This document shows positions 25,949 through 34,952 of a DNA stretch of 64,000 bases, piece by piece. The DNA is taken from the NCBI GenBank assembly GCA_018816765.1, contig JAHIUX010000007.1:1-64000 (forward strand), written 5' to 3'. Position 1 is the first letter of the stretch. Every line of letters begins with the position of its first letter. The notes beneath the pieces were generated by a model that was not told the origin of the DNA, did not search any database, and saw only the letters and a list, made by a program, of their open reading frames with translations. Origin of the DNA: Bacteroidota bacterium (GTDB lineage: Bacteria > Bacteroidota > Bacteroidia > Bacteroidales > F082). The position numbers and the translations under genes were made by a program.

Positions 25949-26722
25949 ATGGATTATCAGATACTTACATCAGTCGTAACCGATGGCGTGGCAACGGTTA
26001 CCATCAGCAGGCCGCAGGCGCTCAATGCGCTGAACACGCAATTTTTTCACGAGATGGACAGCATGGCTGCCGAACTTGCCGCCAATCCTGAGGTGCGTGT
26101 AATGGTCATCACCGGCGAAGGAAAAGCCTTTGTTGCTGGCGCCGACATTGCCGAAATGGTTCACAAAAATCAGGATGAAGGCAGTGCATTCAGCAGGCTG
26201 GGGCAAAACACCTTCCGCTCGCTTGAAAAGCTGCCTTTTCCGGTCATTGCCGCCATCAATGGTTTTGCCCTTGGCGGAGGCCTTGAGCTCGCCATGGCCT
26301 GCGACTTTCGGATTGCCTCATCCAAAGCCAGATTCGGTCAGCCGGAAGTGAACCTTGGATTGATTCCTGGTTATGCCGGCACACAGCGGCTATCGCGGCT
26401 CACCGGGCTTGCCGATGCCCTGTTGCTGCTGCTCACCGGCGAGATGATTGGCGCCGAAGAAGCCCTTCGCATAGGGCTGGTGCAGAAGGTGCTGGAACCG
26501 GAACAACTCATGCCTGAAGTGATGCGCATTGCAAAACTCATCGCCGCGAAAGGACCAAAGGCTGTGCAAAAGGTCAAGAAAATCACCCGCATGGGTTATG
26601 GCATGGATTTCGATCAGGGAAGCAGCCTCGAAGCCATTGAATTCGGTTCCCTTTTTGGGCCCGGCTCCGAAGGTGAAGAAGGCATGAAGGCTTTTCTCGA
26701 AAAGCGTCAGCCAAATTGGTAA
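25949..26722 (+). CDS. Enoyl-CoA hydratase (crotonase family)
   Basis: A 257-residue crotonase of normal length. The oxyanion-hole and CoA-binding motifs are AFVAGADIAEM near residue 58 and INGFALGGGLELAMACDFRIAS cut into its two parts, NGFALGGG near residue 97 and ELAMACDFR. The two catalytic glutamates are in GGLELAMAC and GQPEVNLGLIPG near residue 130. It adds water to trans-2-enoyl-CoA, most likely crotonyl-CoA, to give 3-hydroxyacyl-CoA. It is the first gene of a three-gene set with hydroxyacyl-CoA dehydrogenase and thiolase, and so part of a short-chain beta-oxidation or reverse cycle. Confidence 0.94.
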   Translation: MDYQILTSVVTDGVATVTISRPQALNALNTQFFHEMDSMAAELAANPEVRVMVITGEGKAFVAGADIAEMVHKNQDEGSAFSRLGQNTFRSLEKLPFPVIAAINGFALGGGLELAMACDFRIASSKARFGQPEVNLGLIPGYAGTQRLSRLTGLADALLLLLTGEMIGAEEALRIGLVQKVLEPEQLMPEVMRIAKLIAAKGPKAVQKVKKITRMGYGMDFDQGSSLEAIEFGSLFGPGSEGEEGMKAFLEKRQPNW

Positions 26723-26757
26723 TGAAACAATAAAAACAATTCAAAAACACATACACT

Positions 26758-28098
26758 ATGAATTACGACGAAAGATTACAGCATGTATCTGTGATGGGCG
26801 CAGCCGGAAAAATGGGCAGTGGCATCCTCTTGCTTACAGCTGTCGAAATGGCAGACAGGAGCCTGATGCCTGAAAACAAAGGGAAAACGTTTGTACTCAA
26901 TGCCATCGACCTGTCAGATGAAGGACTTGCCGGACTGATGGACTATCTGCGCGTTCAGGTGCAGAAAGTGGCCGAAAAGAAAACGGTCTGGCTCAGACAG
27001 ATGTATGCCGACAGGGCCGACCTCATCGAAAACTACGACATCATCAATCAGTATATCAATGATGTGATGCGGATTGTGAGGCCAACAACAGCCATGGAAA
27101 CTACCTACAGGTCGAACCTGGTGTTTGAAGCAGTGAGCGAAAACAAAGACCTCAAGGTGAAACTGCTCAGGCAAATTGATGCAAACAACCCGGGCAAACC
27201 CTGGTATTTCACCAATACCTCTTCAGTGCCGATTCATATCGTCGAAAACGAAGCTGGCCTCGATGGCAGGGTGCTTGGCTTCCATTTCTACAACCCACCG
27301 GCTGTTCAGAAACTCGTTGAACTGATTGTGACCCCCAAGACACTGGCCGAAACCAAGGCCTTTGCTCTCGACTATGCCAAAGCCCTTGGCAAGGTGGTGG
27401 TTCCGAGCAACGATTTTGCCGGTTTTATTGGCAATGGCCATTTCATGCGCGATGCATTGCACGGGATCAACGAAGCCCTGGAACTGGCAAAAACACGTCC
27501 GCTTACCGAGGCCATTTATATGGTCAATAAGGTGAGCCAGGACTTTCTTGTAAGGCCCATGGGAATTTTCCAGTTAATTGATTATGTAGGCGTTGATGTT
27601 GTACAGTTCATCATGAAGGTGATGAACCCACACCTTACAGGCGAAGACCTTCATAGCGATGTGCTCGACCAAATGATGGCGCTTGGCGTTAAAGGCGGAC
27701 AGTTATCGAGCGGTGCCCAGAAAGACGGTTTCCTGAAGTATGACAAAGGTGCACCCATAGCTGTTTATGATATGGAAAAGAAAAGCTATGTGAACATTGC
27801 TGATTTTATGACTACTTGCGATGCTGCCCTGGGTAAGCTGCCCGAACCTTACAGCCCATGGAAAGCTGCCGTGAAAATCAAAGACAAGGACGCGCATTTC
27901 GGTCCATTTTTCGGAAGCCTGAAAACCATGGATACCCTTGGCGCAAAACTCGCCCTGCGCTACGGAAAACGCTCCGATGCCATTGGCCGCAAATTGGTTG
28001 CCGACAAAGTGGCCAACAATGAGCAGGATGTGAACACGGTCATGCTCACCGGATTTTTCCATGCCTATGGTCCCATCAATGGCTATTTCAACGAATAA
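26758..28098 (+). CDS. 3-Hydroxyacyl-CoA dehydrogenase, long variant
   Basis: A 446-residue protein, longer than the usual 280-310 residues of a single-unit enzyme. The NAD-binding turn is VMGAAGKMGSGI (residues 12-23), with the NAD-ribose Asp in LNAIDLSDEG near residue 50. The catalytic block includes TNTSSVPIHI near residue 157 and GFHFYNPP near residue 180 with the catalytic His, then GFIGNGHF near residue 223. The extra C-terminal part (about 310-446) is probably a second helical dimer domain. It oxidises 3-hydroxyacyl-CoA with NAD+ to 3-oxoacyl-CoA. The gene lies 35 bases after the hydratase gene. Confidence 0.9.
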   Translation: MNYDERLQHVSVMGAAGKMGSGILLLTAVEMADRSLMPENKGKTFVLNAIDLSDEGLAGLMDYLRVQVQKVAEKKTVWLRQMYADRADLIENYDIINQYINDVMRIVRPTTAMETTYRSNLVFEAVSENKDLKVKLLRQIDANNPGKPWYFTNTSSVPIHIVENEAGLDGRVLGFHFYNPPAVQKLVELIVTPKTLAETKAFALDYAKALGKVVVPSNDFAGFIGNGHFMRDALHGINEALELAKTRPLTEAIYMVNKVSQDFLVRPMGIFQLIDYVGVDVVQFIMKVMNPHLTGEDLHSDVLDQMMALGVKGGQLSSGAQKDGFLKYDKGAPIAVYDMEKKSYVNIADFMTTCDAALGKLPEPYSPWKAAVKIKDKDAHFGPFFGSLKTMDTLGAKLALRYGKRSDAIGRKLVADKVANNEQDVNTVMLTGFFHAYGPINGYFNE

Positions 28099-28116
28099 TT
28101 TGCTTAACCCAACACG

Positions 28117-29364
28117 ATGAATATCATGAGAAGAAAAGTATATATGACAGCCGGATACAACACCATCTCGATGGGTACCGGCCGCAAAGAGTTTAACCCC
28201 AAGAAGAACCGCCCGGGTCTTGAACACTACATCCACGAAGCCGGACAAGGCGTTGTCAGTCAGATCGGCGGAGCCGAAAAAATAGATGAGTCAGTGATCG
28301 GAAACTTTATGGCTGCAAGGTTTAACAACCAGGCTCACCTGGGAGGTTTTATGGCTACCATTGATCCTTCGCTCGAGTTCAAGCCTGCATTAAGCGTTGA
28401 AGGAGCATGCGGCTCAGGCGGCCTTTCGCTCATCTCCGGAATACGCTCGGTTTTGGCCGAAACAGCAGATGTGGTGCTGGCCATGGGTGTCGAGGTTCAA
28501 AATACCGTTAAAGCCATCTATGGTGCCGACATCCTGGCCGGTGCAGGCTGGTTTGCCAACCGAAAGAAAGGCCATGCCTATTTCTTCCCGGGTCAGTTTT
28601 CTGACAGGGCTGGAGCCTATTATGAAAAATACGGTTTCGATTATGGCCGCAAAGGCATGGGACGCTGGTTCAGGAATGCCATGGAAAACGCACGCCTCGA
28701 TCCGACAGCCCAGGAACACCACAATAACACTCCCGACCTTGACGCCTTGTACAACAAAATGAAACCTAATGGAGCAAGTTTTGTCGATCACCTCAATGTG
28801 CTCGACTGCTCAAAGGTGTCTGACGGAGCATCGGCCATCGCGGTCGTTTCAGAGGAAGGCCTCAGGCGTTTGGGCATCGATAAAAAGGATGCAGTTGAAA
28901 TTGTTGGCTGGGCCCAGCTTACCCGCAACATCACCCAGGATCCGCCCGATCTGGTTGAACTGACCACCATTAAGAAGGCAGCCGCAGCCGCCCTGAAAAA
29001 TGCCGGAATCACCATCGATCAGGTTGGCACTATTGAAACGCACGACTGTTTCAGTATTGCCGGAGTGCTGGCAACGGAGGCCCTTGGTCTTGCTGCTCCC
29101 GGCAAGGGTGCTGAATATGTCACAGCCGGCAACACTGCCCGCGATGGCGTTATGCCAATGAACACCACCGGTGGTTTGATCGGCTGGGGACACCCGACAG
29201 GAGCTACAGGCGTGCATCAGGCCGTGACCATCTGGCAGCAGCTCACCGGAAAAGCCGGAGCTGCGCAGATACTCCTTAAAGCCGACAGACCGTATGGATT
29301 GACCATCAATATGGGTGGCGATGATGTTACCGTAGTAGCCATTGTATACAAAAGGGGGGCATAA
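28117..29364 (+). CDS. Thiolase (acetyl-CoA acyltransferase), SCP2-like family
   Basis: A 415-residue thiolase of the SCP2-like branch. The nucleophilic Cys is in VEGACGSGGLSL near residue 93, the second catalytic site in ETHDCFSIAG near residue 308, and the His in GLIGWGHPTGATG near residue 350. It splits 3-oxoacyl-CoA with free CoA to give acetyl-CoA and a shortened acyl-CoA, or runs in reverse. An ATG three codons in (28126) is an equal start choice. It is 18 bases after the dehydrogenase gene and completes the core of the beta-oxidation set. Chain-length preference cannot be read. Confidence 0.92.
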   Translation: MNIMRRKVYMTAGYNTISMGTGRKEFNPKKNRPGLEHYIHEAGQGVVSQIGGAEKIDESVIGNFMAARFNNQAHLGGFMATIDPSLEFKPALSVEGACGSGGLSLISGIRSVLAETADVVLAMGVEVQNTVKAIYGADILAGAGWFANRKKGHAYFFPGQFSDRAGAYYEKYGFDYGRKGMGRWFRNAMENARLDPTAQEHHNNTPDLDALYNKMKPNGASFVDHLNVLDCSKVSDGASAIAVVSEEGLRRLGIDKKDAVEIVGWAQLTRNITQDPPDLVELTTIKKAAAAALKNAGITIDQVGTIETHDCFSIAGVLATEALGLAAPGKGAEYVTAGNTARDGVMPMNTTGGLIGWGHPTGATGVHQAVTIWQQLTGKAGAAQILLKADRPYGLTINMGGDDVTVVAIVYKRGA

Positions 29365-29497
29365 TTTCGATGGGTGAAGGGTCAAAAGCCTGTTCACCAG
29401 GAGATTTTTTATTGACCTTATCAGTTTCCAAGCAGCTGTATAGCCATGATTGAATCGGCTGCGCAGCTGCACGGAACGGTAAATAATACAGAATAAA

Positions 29498-30157
29498 ATG
29501 AAAAAATTTGCAGTTGTGCTGGCCGGATGCGGCGTCTTTGACGGTGCCGAAGTGCATGAAGCCACCCTGGCCTTGCTGTCCATCCATCAGGCGGGAGCTG
29601 TTTATCAGTGCTTTGCTCCGGATATTCAACAACATCATGTCATTAACCACCTCACCGGAAATGAGATGCCGGAGCAGCGCAATGTGCTTGTTGAGTCAGC
29701 GCGCATTGTTCGAGGAAACATCAAGCCTTTGACAGCCTTTCAGGCGGATGATTTTGATGCCCTATTGTTCCCGGGTGGTTTTGGTGCAGCCAAAAACCTA
29801 TCGTCGGTGGCCTTCGATGGTCCAAATGCAAAGGTAGAACCTGAGGTGGAAAGAGCCATAAGGCAAACCCATGCTGCAGGCAAACCCATTGGTGCCATGT
29901 GTATTTCACCCACTTTTGTGGTGAAGGTGCTGGGCGATGTTCACGTGACCATTGGCAACGAGGAAGCTACGGCGCAAGCCATTGAAGCCATGGGTGGAAC
30001 CCATATTCAAACTGATCATGGCGATGTTGTGTATGATGCTGAAAACAAGGTATTCACCACCCCGTGTTATATGCTTGATGCAAGCATTGGCGACATCTGG
30101 GATGGCGCCTACAACCTCGTTGATGCCATGATGAAAGAGCTGAAAGACAGTGAATAG
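29498..30157 (+). CDS. elbB: ElbB-like DJ-1/PfpI glyoxalase
   Basis: A 219-residue protein of the DJ-1/PfpI superfamily. The opening FAVVLAGCGVFDGAEVHEAT and the block DALLFPGGFGAAKNLS near residue 86 match ElbB, and the nucleophile-elbow Cys is in IGAMCISPTFV near residue 132. ElbB proteins have weak glyoxalase activity and were linked to isoprenoid synthesis; the real role is unsettled. The stop overlaps the GTG start of the next gene by eight bases, so the two are translationally coupled. Confidence 0.92.
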   Translation: MKKFAVVLAGCGVFDGAEVHEATLALLSIHQAGAVYQCFAPDIQQHHVINHLTGNEMPEQRNVLVESARIVRGNIKPLTAFQADDFDALLFPGGFGAAKNLSSVAFDGPNAKVEPEVERAIRQTHAAGKPIGAMCISPTFVVKVLGDVHVTIGNEEATAQAIEAMGGTHIQTDHGDVVYDAENKVFTTPCYMLDASIGDIWDGAYNLVDAMMKELKDSE

Positions 30158-31088
30158 TCGGGTAACTGCGCTTTTTGGCATACGGTATCCCATCATACAG
30201 GCCGGAATGATCTGGTGCAGCGGATGGGAACTGGCATCAGCGGTAAGCAATGCCGGTGGCCTTGGTTTAATCGGAGCCGGATCGATGTATCCCGAAATAC
30301 TTCAGCAACACATCCGTAAATGCAAGGCTGCTACAAACAAGCCTTTCGGGGTAAATGTACCTTTGTTGTACCCTCAGACCGATGAATTAATCGAAATCAT
30401 CCTGCGCGAGAAAGTGCCGTTGGTGTTTACCTCTGCCGGAAATCCGGGCAAATACACTGCCAGCCTCAAAAAAGAAGGCCTCATCGTGGTGCATGTAATT
30501 GCAAACACCAGGTTTGCCCTAAAAGCGGCGGAAGCAGGCGTGGATGCCATTGTTGCTGAAGGCTTTGAAGCCGGCGGACACAACGGTCTGGAAGAAACAA
30601 CCACCATGGCGCTCATCCCAATGATAAAAGAAGTAGTTGATATTCCGGTGATTGCAGCCGGAGGAATTGCTACTGGACGGCAGATGCTGGCTGCTTTTGC
30701 TTTGGGTGCTGAAGGGGTTCAGGTAGGTTCGTTGTTTGTGGCATCGGCCGAATCATCAGCGCATCCTGCATTTAAGCAGATGGTAGTCGATGCGGGTGAC
30801 GGAGCCACCGCCCTGATGATGAAAAAACTTGTTCCGGTAAGGCTGATGAAAAATAGATTCTTCGAGCAAGTAAAGGCAGCTGAAATGCAAGGTGCCGGTG
30901 TCGAAGAACTGAAAACCCTCTTGGGCAAGGGCAGGGCAAAAAAAGGCATGTTCGAGGGCGACCTCACCGATGGTGAACTCGAAATTGGCCAGGTGGCAGC
31001 GCTTATCCATACCGTTAAACCTGCTGCTGTCATCATTGATGAAATGATGGCGGCCTATGAACAAGCACGTCAGCAACTCTGCCGCTGA
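30150..31088 (+). CDS. Nitronate monooxygenase / FabK-like flavoprotein
   Basis: A 312-residue TIM-barrel flavoprotein started by GTG at 30150. It shows the 2-nitropropane dioxygenase pattern: GIRYPIIQAGMIWCSG near residue 10, SNAGGLGLIGAGSM near residue 33, FGVNVPLL near residue 65, FEAGGHNGLEET near residue 140 with the active His, and IAAGGIATGRQM then EGVQVGSLFVAS for FMN phosphate binding. The family includes nitronate monooxygenase and the enoyl-ACP reductase FabK. The position between elbB and fatty-acid genes makes a FabK-like role possible, but the sequence alone does not decide. Confidence 0.83.
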   Translation: MNSRVTALFGIRYPIIQAGMIWCSGWELASAVSNAGGLGLIGAGSMYPEILQQHIRKCKAATNKPFGVNVPLLYPQTDELIEIILREKVPLVFTSAGNPGKYTASLKKEGLIVVHVIANTRFALKAAEAGVDAIVAEGFEAGGHNGLEETTTMALIPMIKEVVDIPVIAAGGIATGRQMLAAFALGAEGVQVGSLFVASAESSAHPAFKQMVVDAGDGATALMMKKLVPVRLMKNRFFEQVKAAEMQGAGVEELKTLLGKGRAKKGMFEGDLTDGELEIGQVAALIHTVKPAAVIIDEMMAAYEQARQQLCR

Positions 31089-31110
31089 CAGCCTGATCCA
31101 GTGTTTTCAC

Positions 31111-32511
31111 CTATTTCAGTGAGGTCCAGTCACGTTTCTTAAGCCAGTAAAACAAGGGAACACCGGTGAGCATGAGCACCAATCCAATGATGGCTTCGCG
31201 CGGGCGTGTGACGAAGGTATTCACCAGAAACAAGGCGCAAAAAATTACATAAAGTGCAGGAATTACGGGATAGCCCCATGCTTTATAGGGCCTCACAGCA
31301 TCTTTCATTGTCCGGCGCAGGATAAAGACTCCCAATCCGTTGGCTCCGTAAAAAATGAATATCGCAAAAATGCTCATATCGGTCAACTGGTCGAACGATC
31401 CGGAGAGGACAAGTACGGCGGCCCAAATGCCCTGCATCAGCAGCGCTTTCTGTGGCACATTGCTTTTGTTAAGTTGTCCGGCCGACTTAAAAAACAGTCC
31501 TTCGTTGGCCATGGCATAATAAGGCCGGGCACAGGTCAGAATCTGGGCATGGGTGCATCCTAGGGTGGTCACAAAAATCAGCAGTGAGATAAAGGCAGCA
31601 CCCTGCGATCCCCAGAATGAACGGACCACCTCCACCGCTGCAATCTGGTTGCCTGCGGCATGAATTTGTTCAAACCGGCCGACAGGAAGTACCGAGAGAT
31701 AAGTGGCATTGATGAGCAGATAAAGCAGGATGATGATGCCAAGCCCCACAGCAATGCCGATCGGGATAACCTTGTGCGGGTTTTTGACTTCGCCACCCAC
31801 ATATCCGATATTGTTCCATCCCTGATAGGCCCAAAAGGCTGCCAGCATAGCGGTGAATACCGCGCTTATGGTCACCGGACCTGCGTTCGAAGTAGTCAGT
31901 GACATGCTTCGTCCAATGTTGGCCCCGCTGCTGCCAAGTCCAAAAATGATAATTACCAGGATGCCGACAATCACCAGTAGGACGAGTGCATTGCCAAAAC
32001 CGGCACCTGTCTTCACTGTTCGGGTGTTCACCCAGGTGAGAATCAGGATGATAAGGATGGCGATCAGCTTAACCGTGAAATTGTCGAAAGGATAAAAGAC
32101 ACCGCCGATGGTGAAACTGGCCGCGGCCGGAAAAAGCTGTGGCAGCCCAATGATGTTGTTCAGCGACTCGGCGCTTACATATGCAATGGATGAAATGGCT
32201 GCTGTGTTGGCAACAGTGAAAAGCGACCAGCCGTAAATAAAGGCAAAAAACCGGTTATAAATTTTCTTGAAATAGGCATATTCGCCACCTGTATCAGCCA
32301 GCAAACCGGTAATCTCGGCATAGCTCAATGCGCCGAAAAGCGTGACAAGCCCAGCCAGTGCCCAGGCAATCAGCACCCATCCCGATGAGTGCAATCCATC
32401 CGCCATGGGCGCGACCTTTTTATAAACACCTGATCCAACAACGCTTGCAATAACAATGGCCACAACGTACTGAAGGCCCAGCGACCTTACAAGGCTTTTC
32501 TTTTCGGGCAT
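31111..32511 (-). CDS. APC superfamily amino acid permease
   Basis: About 466 residues from the ATG at 32511; a longer in-frame start at 32565 has no clear support. Twelve hydrophobic segments are visible. The APC signature is VVAIVIASVVGSGVYKKVAP near residue 15, with the unwound helix-1 GSG that binds the amino acid backbone, and EITGLLADTGGEYAYFKKIY near residue 65. It imports or exchanges amino acids across the inner membrane, by proton coupling or antiport. Substrate cannot be read. The gene is convergent with the flavoprotein gene and divergent from the acyl-CoA dehydrogenase gene. Confidence 0.9.
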   Translation of the reverse strand: MPEKKSLVRSLGLQYVVAIVIASVVGSGVYKKVAPMADGLHSSGWVLIAWALAGLVTLFGALSYAEITGLLADTGGEYAYFKKIYNRFFAFIYGWSLFTVANTAAISSIAYVSAESLNNIIGLPQLFPAAASFTIGGVFYPFDNFTVKLIAILIILILTWVNTRTVKTGAGFGNALVLLVIVGILVIIIFGLGSSGANIGRSMSLTTSNAGPVTISAVFTAMLAAFWAYQGWNNIGYVGGEVKNPHKVIPIGIAVGLGIIILLYLLINATYLSVLPVGRFEQIHAAGNQIAAVEVVRSFWGSQGAAFISLLIFVTTLGCTHAQILTCARPYYAMANEGLFFKSAGQLNKSNVPQKALLMQGIWAAVLVLSGSFDQLTDMSIFAIFIFYGANGLGVFILRRTMKDAVRPYKAWGYPVIPALYVIFCALFLVNTFVTRPREAIIGLVLMLTGVPLFYWLKKRDWTSLK

Positions 32512-32821
32512 GGTTGATGAATTATGCAGTTTTATTTGAATACAATAATAAGATAAATGTAACAAAACCTTGATTCATCCGACGCCAAATGCAATCCGCG
32601 GACAGCATACAGGGGCAAAGCGATGAAGCCATAGACAGGATTGTTGGTATGGTGATACAGTCAAAAAGCACCATTGATAATGGTATGCGCGAACCGGTTA
32701 ACAGCAAGAAAAAACAGCCGGAGATATTTCGAAATGCCTTGATTTTTTTTCACAATGCTAAGCACATTCTTCTTAAATTTGTAGGGTTCCCATTTGTTAA
32801 CTCAAGCAAAAGCACATTTGT
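32512..32821. other. Divergent intergenic region, permease and acyl-CoA dehydrogenase
   Basis: This region of 310 bases holds no convincing gene. It includes a 6-bp inverted repeat, ACCATT-GAT-AATGGT (32670-32684), and, just before the rightward ATG at 32822, CACATTTG (32813-32820), which differs from TAnnTTTG at one base. These could be the operator and promoter of the dehydrogenase gene. No clear leftward promoter is visible. Confidence 0.4.
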
Positions 32822-33961
32822 ATGAATTTTGAATTTACCGAAGAACAACTCATGATTCAGCAGGCTGCACGTGATTACGCGCAGCGCGAGCTGATAAAAG
32901 ACGTCATCGAACGTGATTACAAGGCCGAATATCCTGCACATCATGTGAAAGCGCTTGCTGAACTGGGTTTTATGGGAATGCTGGTAAGTCCGGAATATGA
33001 TGGCGGTGGTATGGATACGGTTTCCTATGTGCTGGCCATGGAAGAACTCAGCAAGGTGGACTCCTCTTTGGGGGTCATCGTGTCAGTAAATAATTCCCTG
33101 GTGTGCTATGGCCTCGAAAAGTTTGGGAGCCCTTCACAGAAAGAAAAATACCTGCGGCCCTTGGCCAGGGGTGAAAAAATTGGGGCATTTCTGCTTTCGG
33201 AGCCTGAAGCTGGTTCGGATGCCACCAGCCAGAAAACTACCGCTGAGGACAAGGGCGACTATTACCTCGTCAATGGTACAAAAAACTGGATCACCAATGC
33301 ACATTCCGGTTCAACATACCTCGTGATCGCCCAAACCCATCCCCAGAAAAAGCACCACGGAATAAATGCCCTTATCGTGGATAAGAACACACCGGGCATC
33401 AGCCTGGGACCTCATGAAGACAAAATGGGCATGCGCAGTTCCGACACCCACTCGGTGATGTTCACCGATGTGAAAGTTCCCAAGGAAAACCGCATTGGTG
33501 AGGACGGCTTCGGATTCAAATTCGCCATGCAAACCCTCGAAGCTGGCCGCATTGGCATCGCGTCCCAGGCACTTGGCATCGCCTCCGGCGCTATGGAGCG
33601 CTCGATTGCTTATGCCAGGGAAAGAAAGACTTTTGGCAAGTTTCTGTATGAACACCAGTCGGTTGCCTTCACACTGGCAGAAATGGCGGTCAAAATTGAA
33701 AACGCCCGTAACCTGTGTATCAAGGCTGCCTGGCTCAAAGACCAGGGGAAACCTTACGGTGTGGCCAGTGCCATGGCCAAGCAATATGCAGCTGATATTG
33801 CCATGCAGGTTACAACTGATGCCGTGCAGATTCATGGCGGTTATGGGTATGTGAAGGAATACCATGTGGAGCGCCTGATGCGGGAAGCCAAACTGACACA
33901 GATTTACGAAGGTACCTCAGAAATACAGAAAATTGTGATTTCGAGGGATTTGTTCAGGTAG
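32822..33961 (+). CDS. Acyl-CoA dehydrogenase, short-chain (butyryl-CoA) type
   Basis: A 379-residue FAD enzyme with the standard three-part fold. FAD and substrate contacts appear in AFLLSEPEAGSDA near residue 122, NGTKNWITNA near residue 150 and QIHGGYGYVKEYHVER near residue 337. The catalytic Glu is expected in IYEGTSEIQK near residue 363, the position used by short-chain acyl-CoA dehydrogenases. It oxidises butyryl-CoA or isobutyryl-CoA to the 2-enoyl-CoA and passes electrons to EtfBA, encoded next. The gene starts two bases after a promoter-like CACATTTG. Confidence 0.94.
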   Translation: MNFEFTEEQLMIQQAARDYAQRELIKDVIERDYKAEYPAHHVKALAELGFMGMLVSPEYDGGGMDTVSYVLAMEELSKVDSSLGVIVSVNNSLVCYGLEKFGSPSQKEKYLRPLARGEKIGAFLLSEPEAGSDATSQKTTAEDKGDYYLVNGTKNWITNAHSGSTYLVIAQTHPQKKHHGINALIVDKNTPGISLGPHEDKMGMRSSDTHSVMFTDVKVPKENRIGEDGFGFKFAMQTLEAGRIGIASQALGIASGAMERSIAYARERKTFGKFLYEHQSVAFTLAEMAVKIENARNLCIKAAWLKDQGKPYGVASAMAKQYAADIAMQVTTDAVQIHGGYGYVKEYHVERLMREAKLTQIYEGTSEIQKIVISRDLFR

Positions 33962-33984
33962 ACTTTCATTGTTTTCCTACATGG

Positions 33985-34009
33985 TTGTTGCATAAATAAT
34001 CTGCAACAA
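33985..34009 (+). other. Hairpin after the acyl-CoA dehydrogenase gene
   Basis: TTGTTGCA (33985-33992) and TGCAACAA (34002-34009) form an 8-bp stem with a 9-base loop, 23 bases after the stop. No T run follows, so it is a weak terminator at best; an mRNA-stabilising hairpin is another option. Confidence 0.35.
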
Positions 34010-34099
34010 TGAATGTTAGCCTTTGCATAAATTCATCCTTCCGGTATTTCGTAGGTGGGTTTATTTCGATAAAATTGGTAAAAGTCAACTACTTACTAA

Positions 34100-34117
34100 C
34101 TCAGTTTCAAAACTGAG
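34100..34117 (+). promoter_or_regulatory. Perfect palindrome at the etfBA promoter (candidate operator)
   Basis: CTCAGTTT and AAACTGAG are perfect 8-base arms around a CA spacer. The site ends 21 bases before the promoter box at 34139, so it covers the expected -33 region. A dimeric repressor of TetR or similar type is a reasonable guess, not shown. Confidence 0.5.
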
Positions 34118-34138
34118 CTGCAATAGGCAAAGAGTTTT

Positions 34139-34146
34139 TATCTTTG
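34139..34146 (+). promoter_or_regulatory. Promoter box of etfBA
   Basis: TATCTTTG is an exact TAnnTTTG match, 44 bases before the ATG at 34191. The expected -33 position lacks a TTG and overlaps the end of the palindrome, which fits regulated use. Confidence 0.6.
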
Positions 34147-34190
34147 CCGCACCTTGAACGTTCAGATAGATAACCAATAACAGATAACGC

Positions 34191-34934
34191 ATGAAAATAC
34201 TTATTTTGATCGGTAATGTGCCGGACACAACCACCAAAGTAAAATTCAACGCCGACCGCACAGCATTTGATGCCAGCGGAGTGCAGTGGATCATCAATCC
34301 ATGGGACGAATTGGCGCTCACAAGGGCAATGGAATTAAAAGAAACATCAGGCGGAGCCGTTGAGGCCGTTGTAGTGGCCAATGTTGGGCGGGCAGAGACA
34401 GAAGCCACATTGCGCAAAGCACTTGCCATTGGAGCCGATAAAGCCATCCGCATTGATGCCGATCCGAAAGAGGCCGGGTATGTTGCCAGTCAGCTGGCCA
34501 CCATTGCCGCCGGATACGACCTGATTATGGCTGGCATCGAAGCCGCTGACTACAATGGGAATGCTGTTGGCGGGATGCTCGCTGAAATGCTGGGAATGAA
34601 CTCGGTATCTGCCGTTTCGGGCATTCAGATCGAAAATGGCCAATTAAAAATCAACCGTGAAATTGACGGGGGCTCACAGGTTGTTGGCCTGCCCATGCCG
34701 CTTGTTGCCATCGTGCAGAAAGGCATTGCCAAAGAGCCGAGAATTCCGGCGATGCGTGGCATCATGATGGCCCGTTCAAAACCCCTCGAAGTGGTTCAGC
34801 CCATCGATGCAGCCCCGATGACCAATATGGTCACTTTCGAAATGCCTCCTGCAAAGGCAGCATGTAAAATGATCGCCGAAGACCAGGCCAAAGACCTGAT
34901 TCACCTGTTGCGCGACGAAGCCAAAGTATTGTAA
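34191..34934 (+). CDS. etfB: Electron transfer flavoprotein subunit beta
   Basis: A 247-residue EtfB/FixA protein. The start ILILIGNVPDTTTKVKF, the block INPWDELALTRAMELKE near residue 37, and ADYNGNAVGGMLAEMLG near residue 118 are typical. Near the end, PRIPAMRGIMMARSKPLEVV is the conserved recognition segment. It forms a dimer with EtfA and carries electrons from acyl-CoA dehydrogenases; it also holds AMP or, in bifurcating types, a second FAD. I cannot tell bifurcating from non-bifurcating by eye. The etfA gene follows after 18 bases. Confidence 0.95.
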   Translation: MKILILIGNVPDTTTKVKFNADRTAFDASGVQWIINPWDELALTRAMELKETSGGAVEAVVVANVGRAETEATLRKALAIGADKAIRIDADPKEAGYVASQLATIAAGYDLIMAGIEAADYNGNAVGGMLAEMLGMNSVSAVSGIQIENGQLKINREIDGGSQVVGLPMPLVAIVQKGIAKEPRIPAMRGIMMARSKPLEVVQPIDAAPMTNMVTFEMPPAKAACKMIAEDQAKDLIHLLRDEAKVL

Positions 34935-34952
34935 CACTAAAACCTTAAAGAA

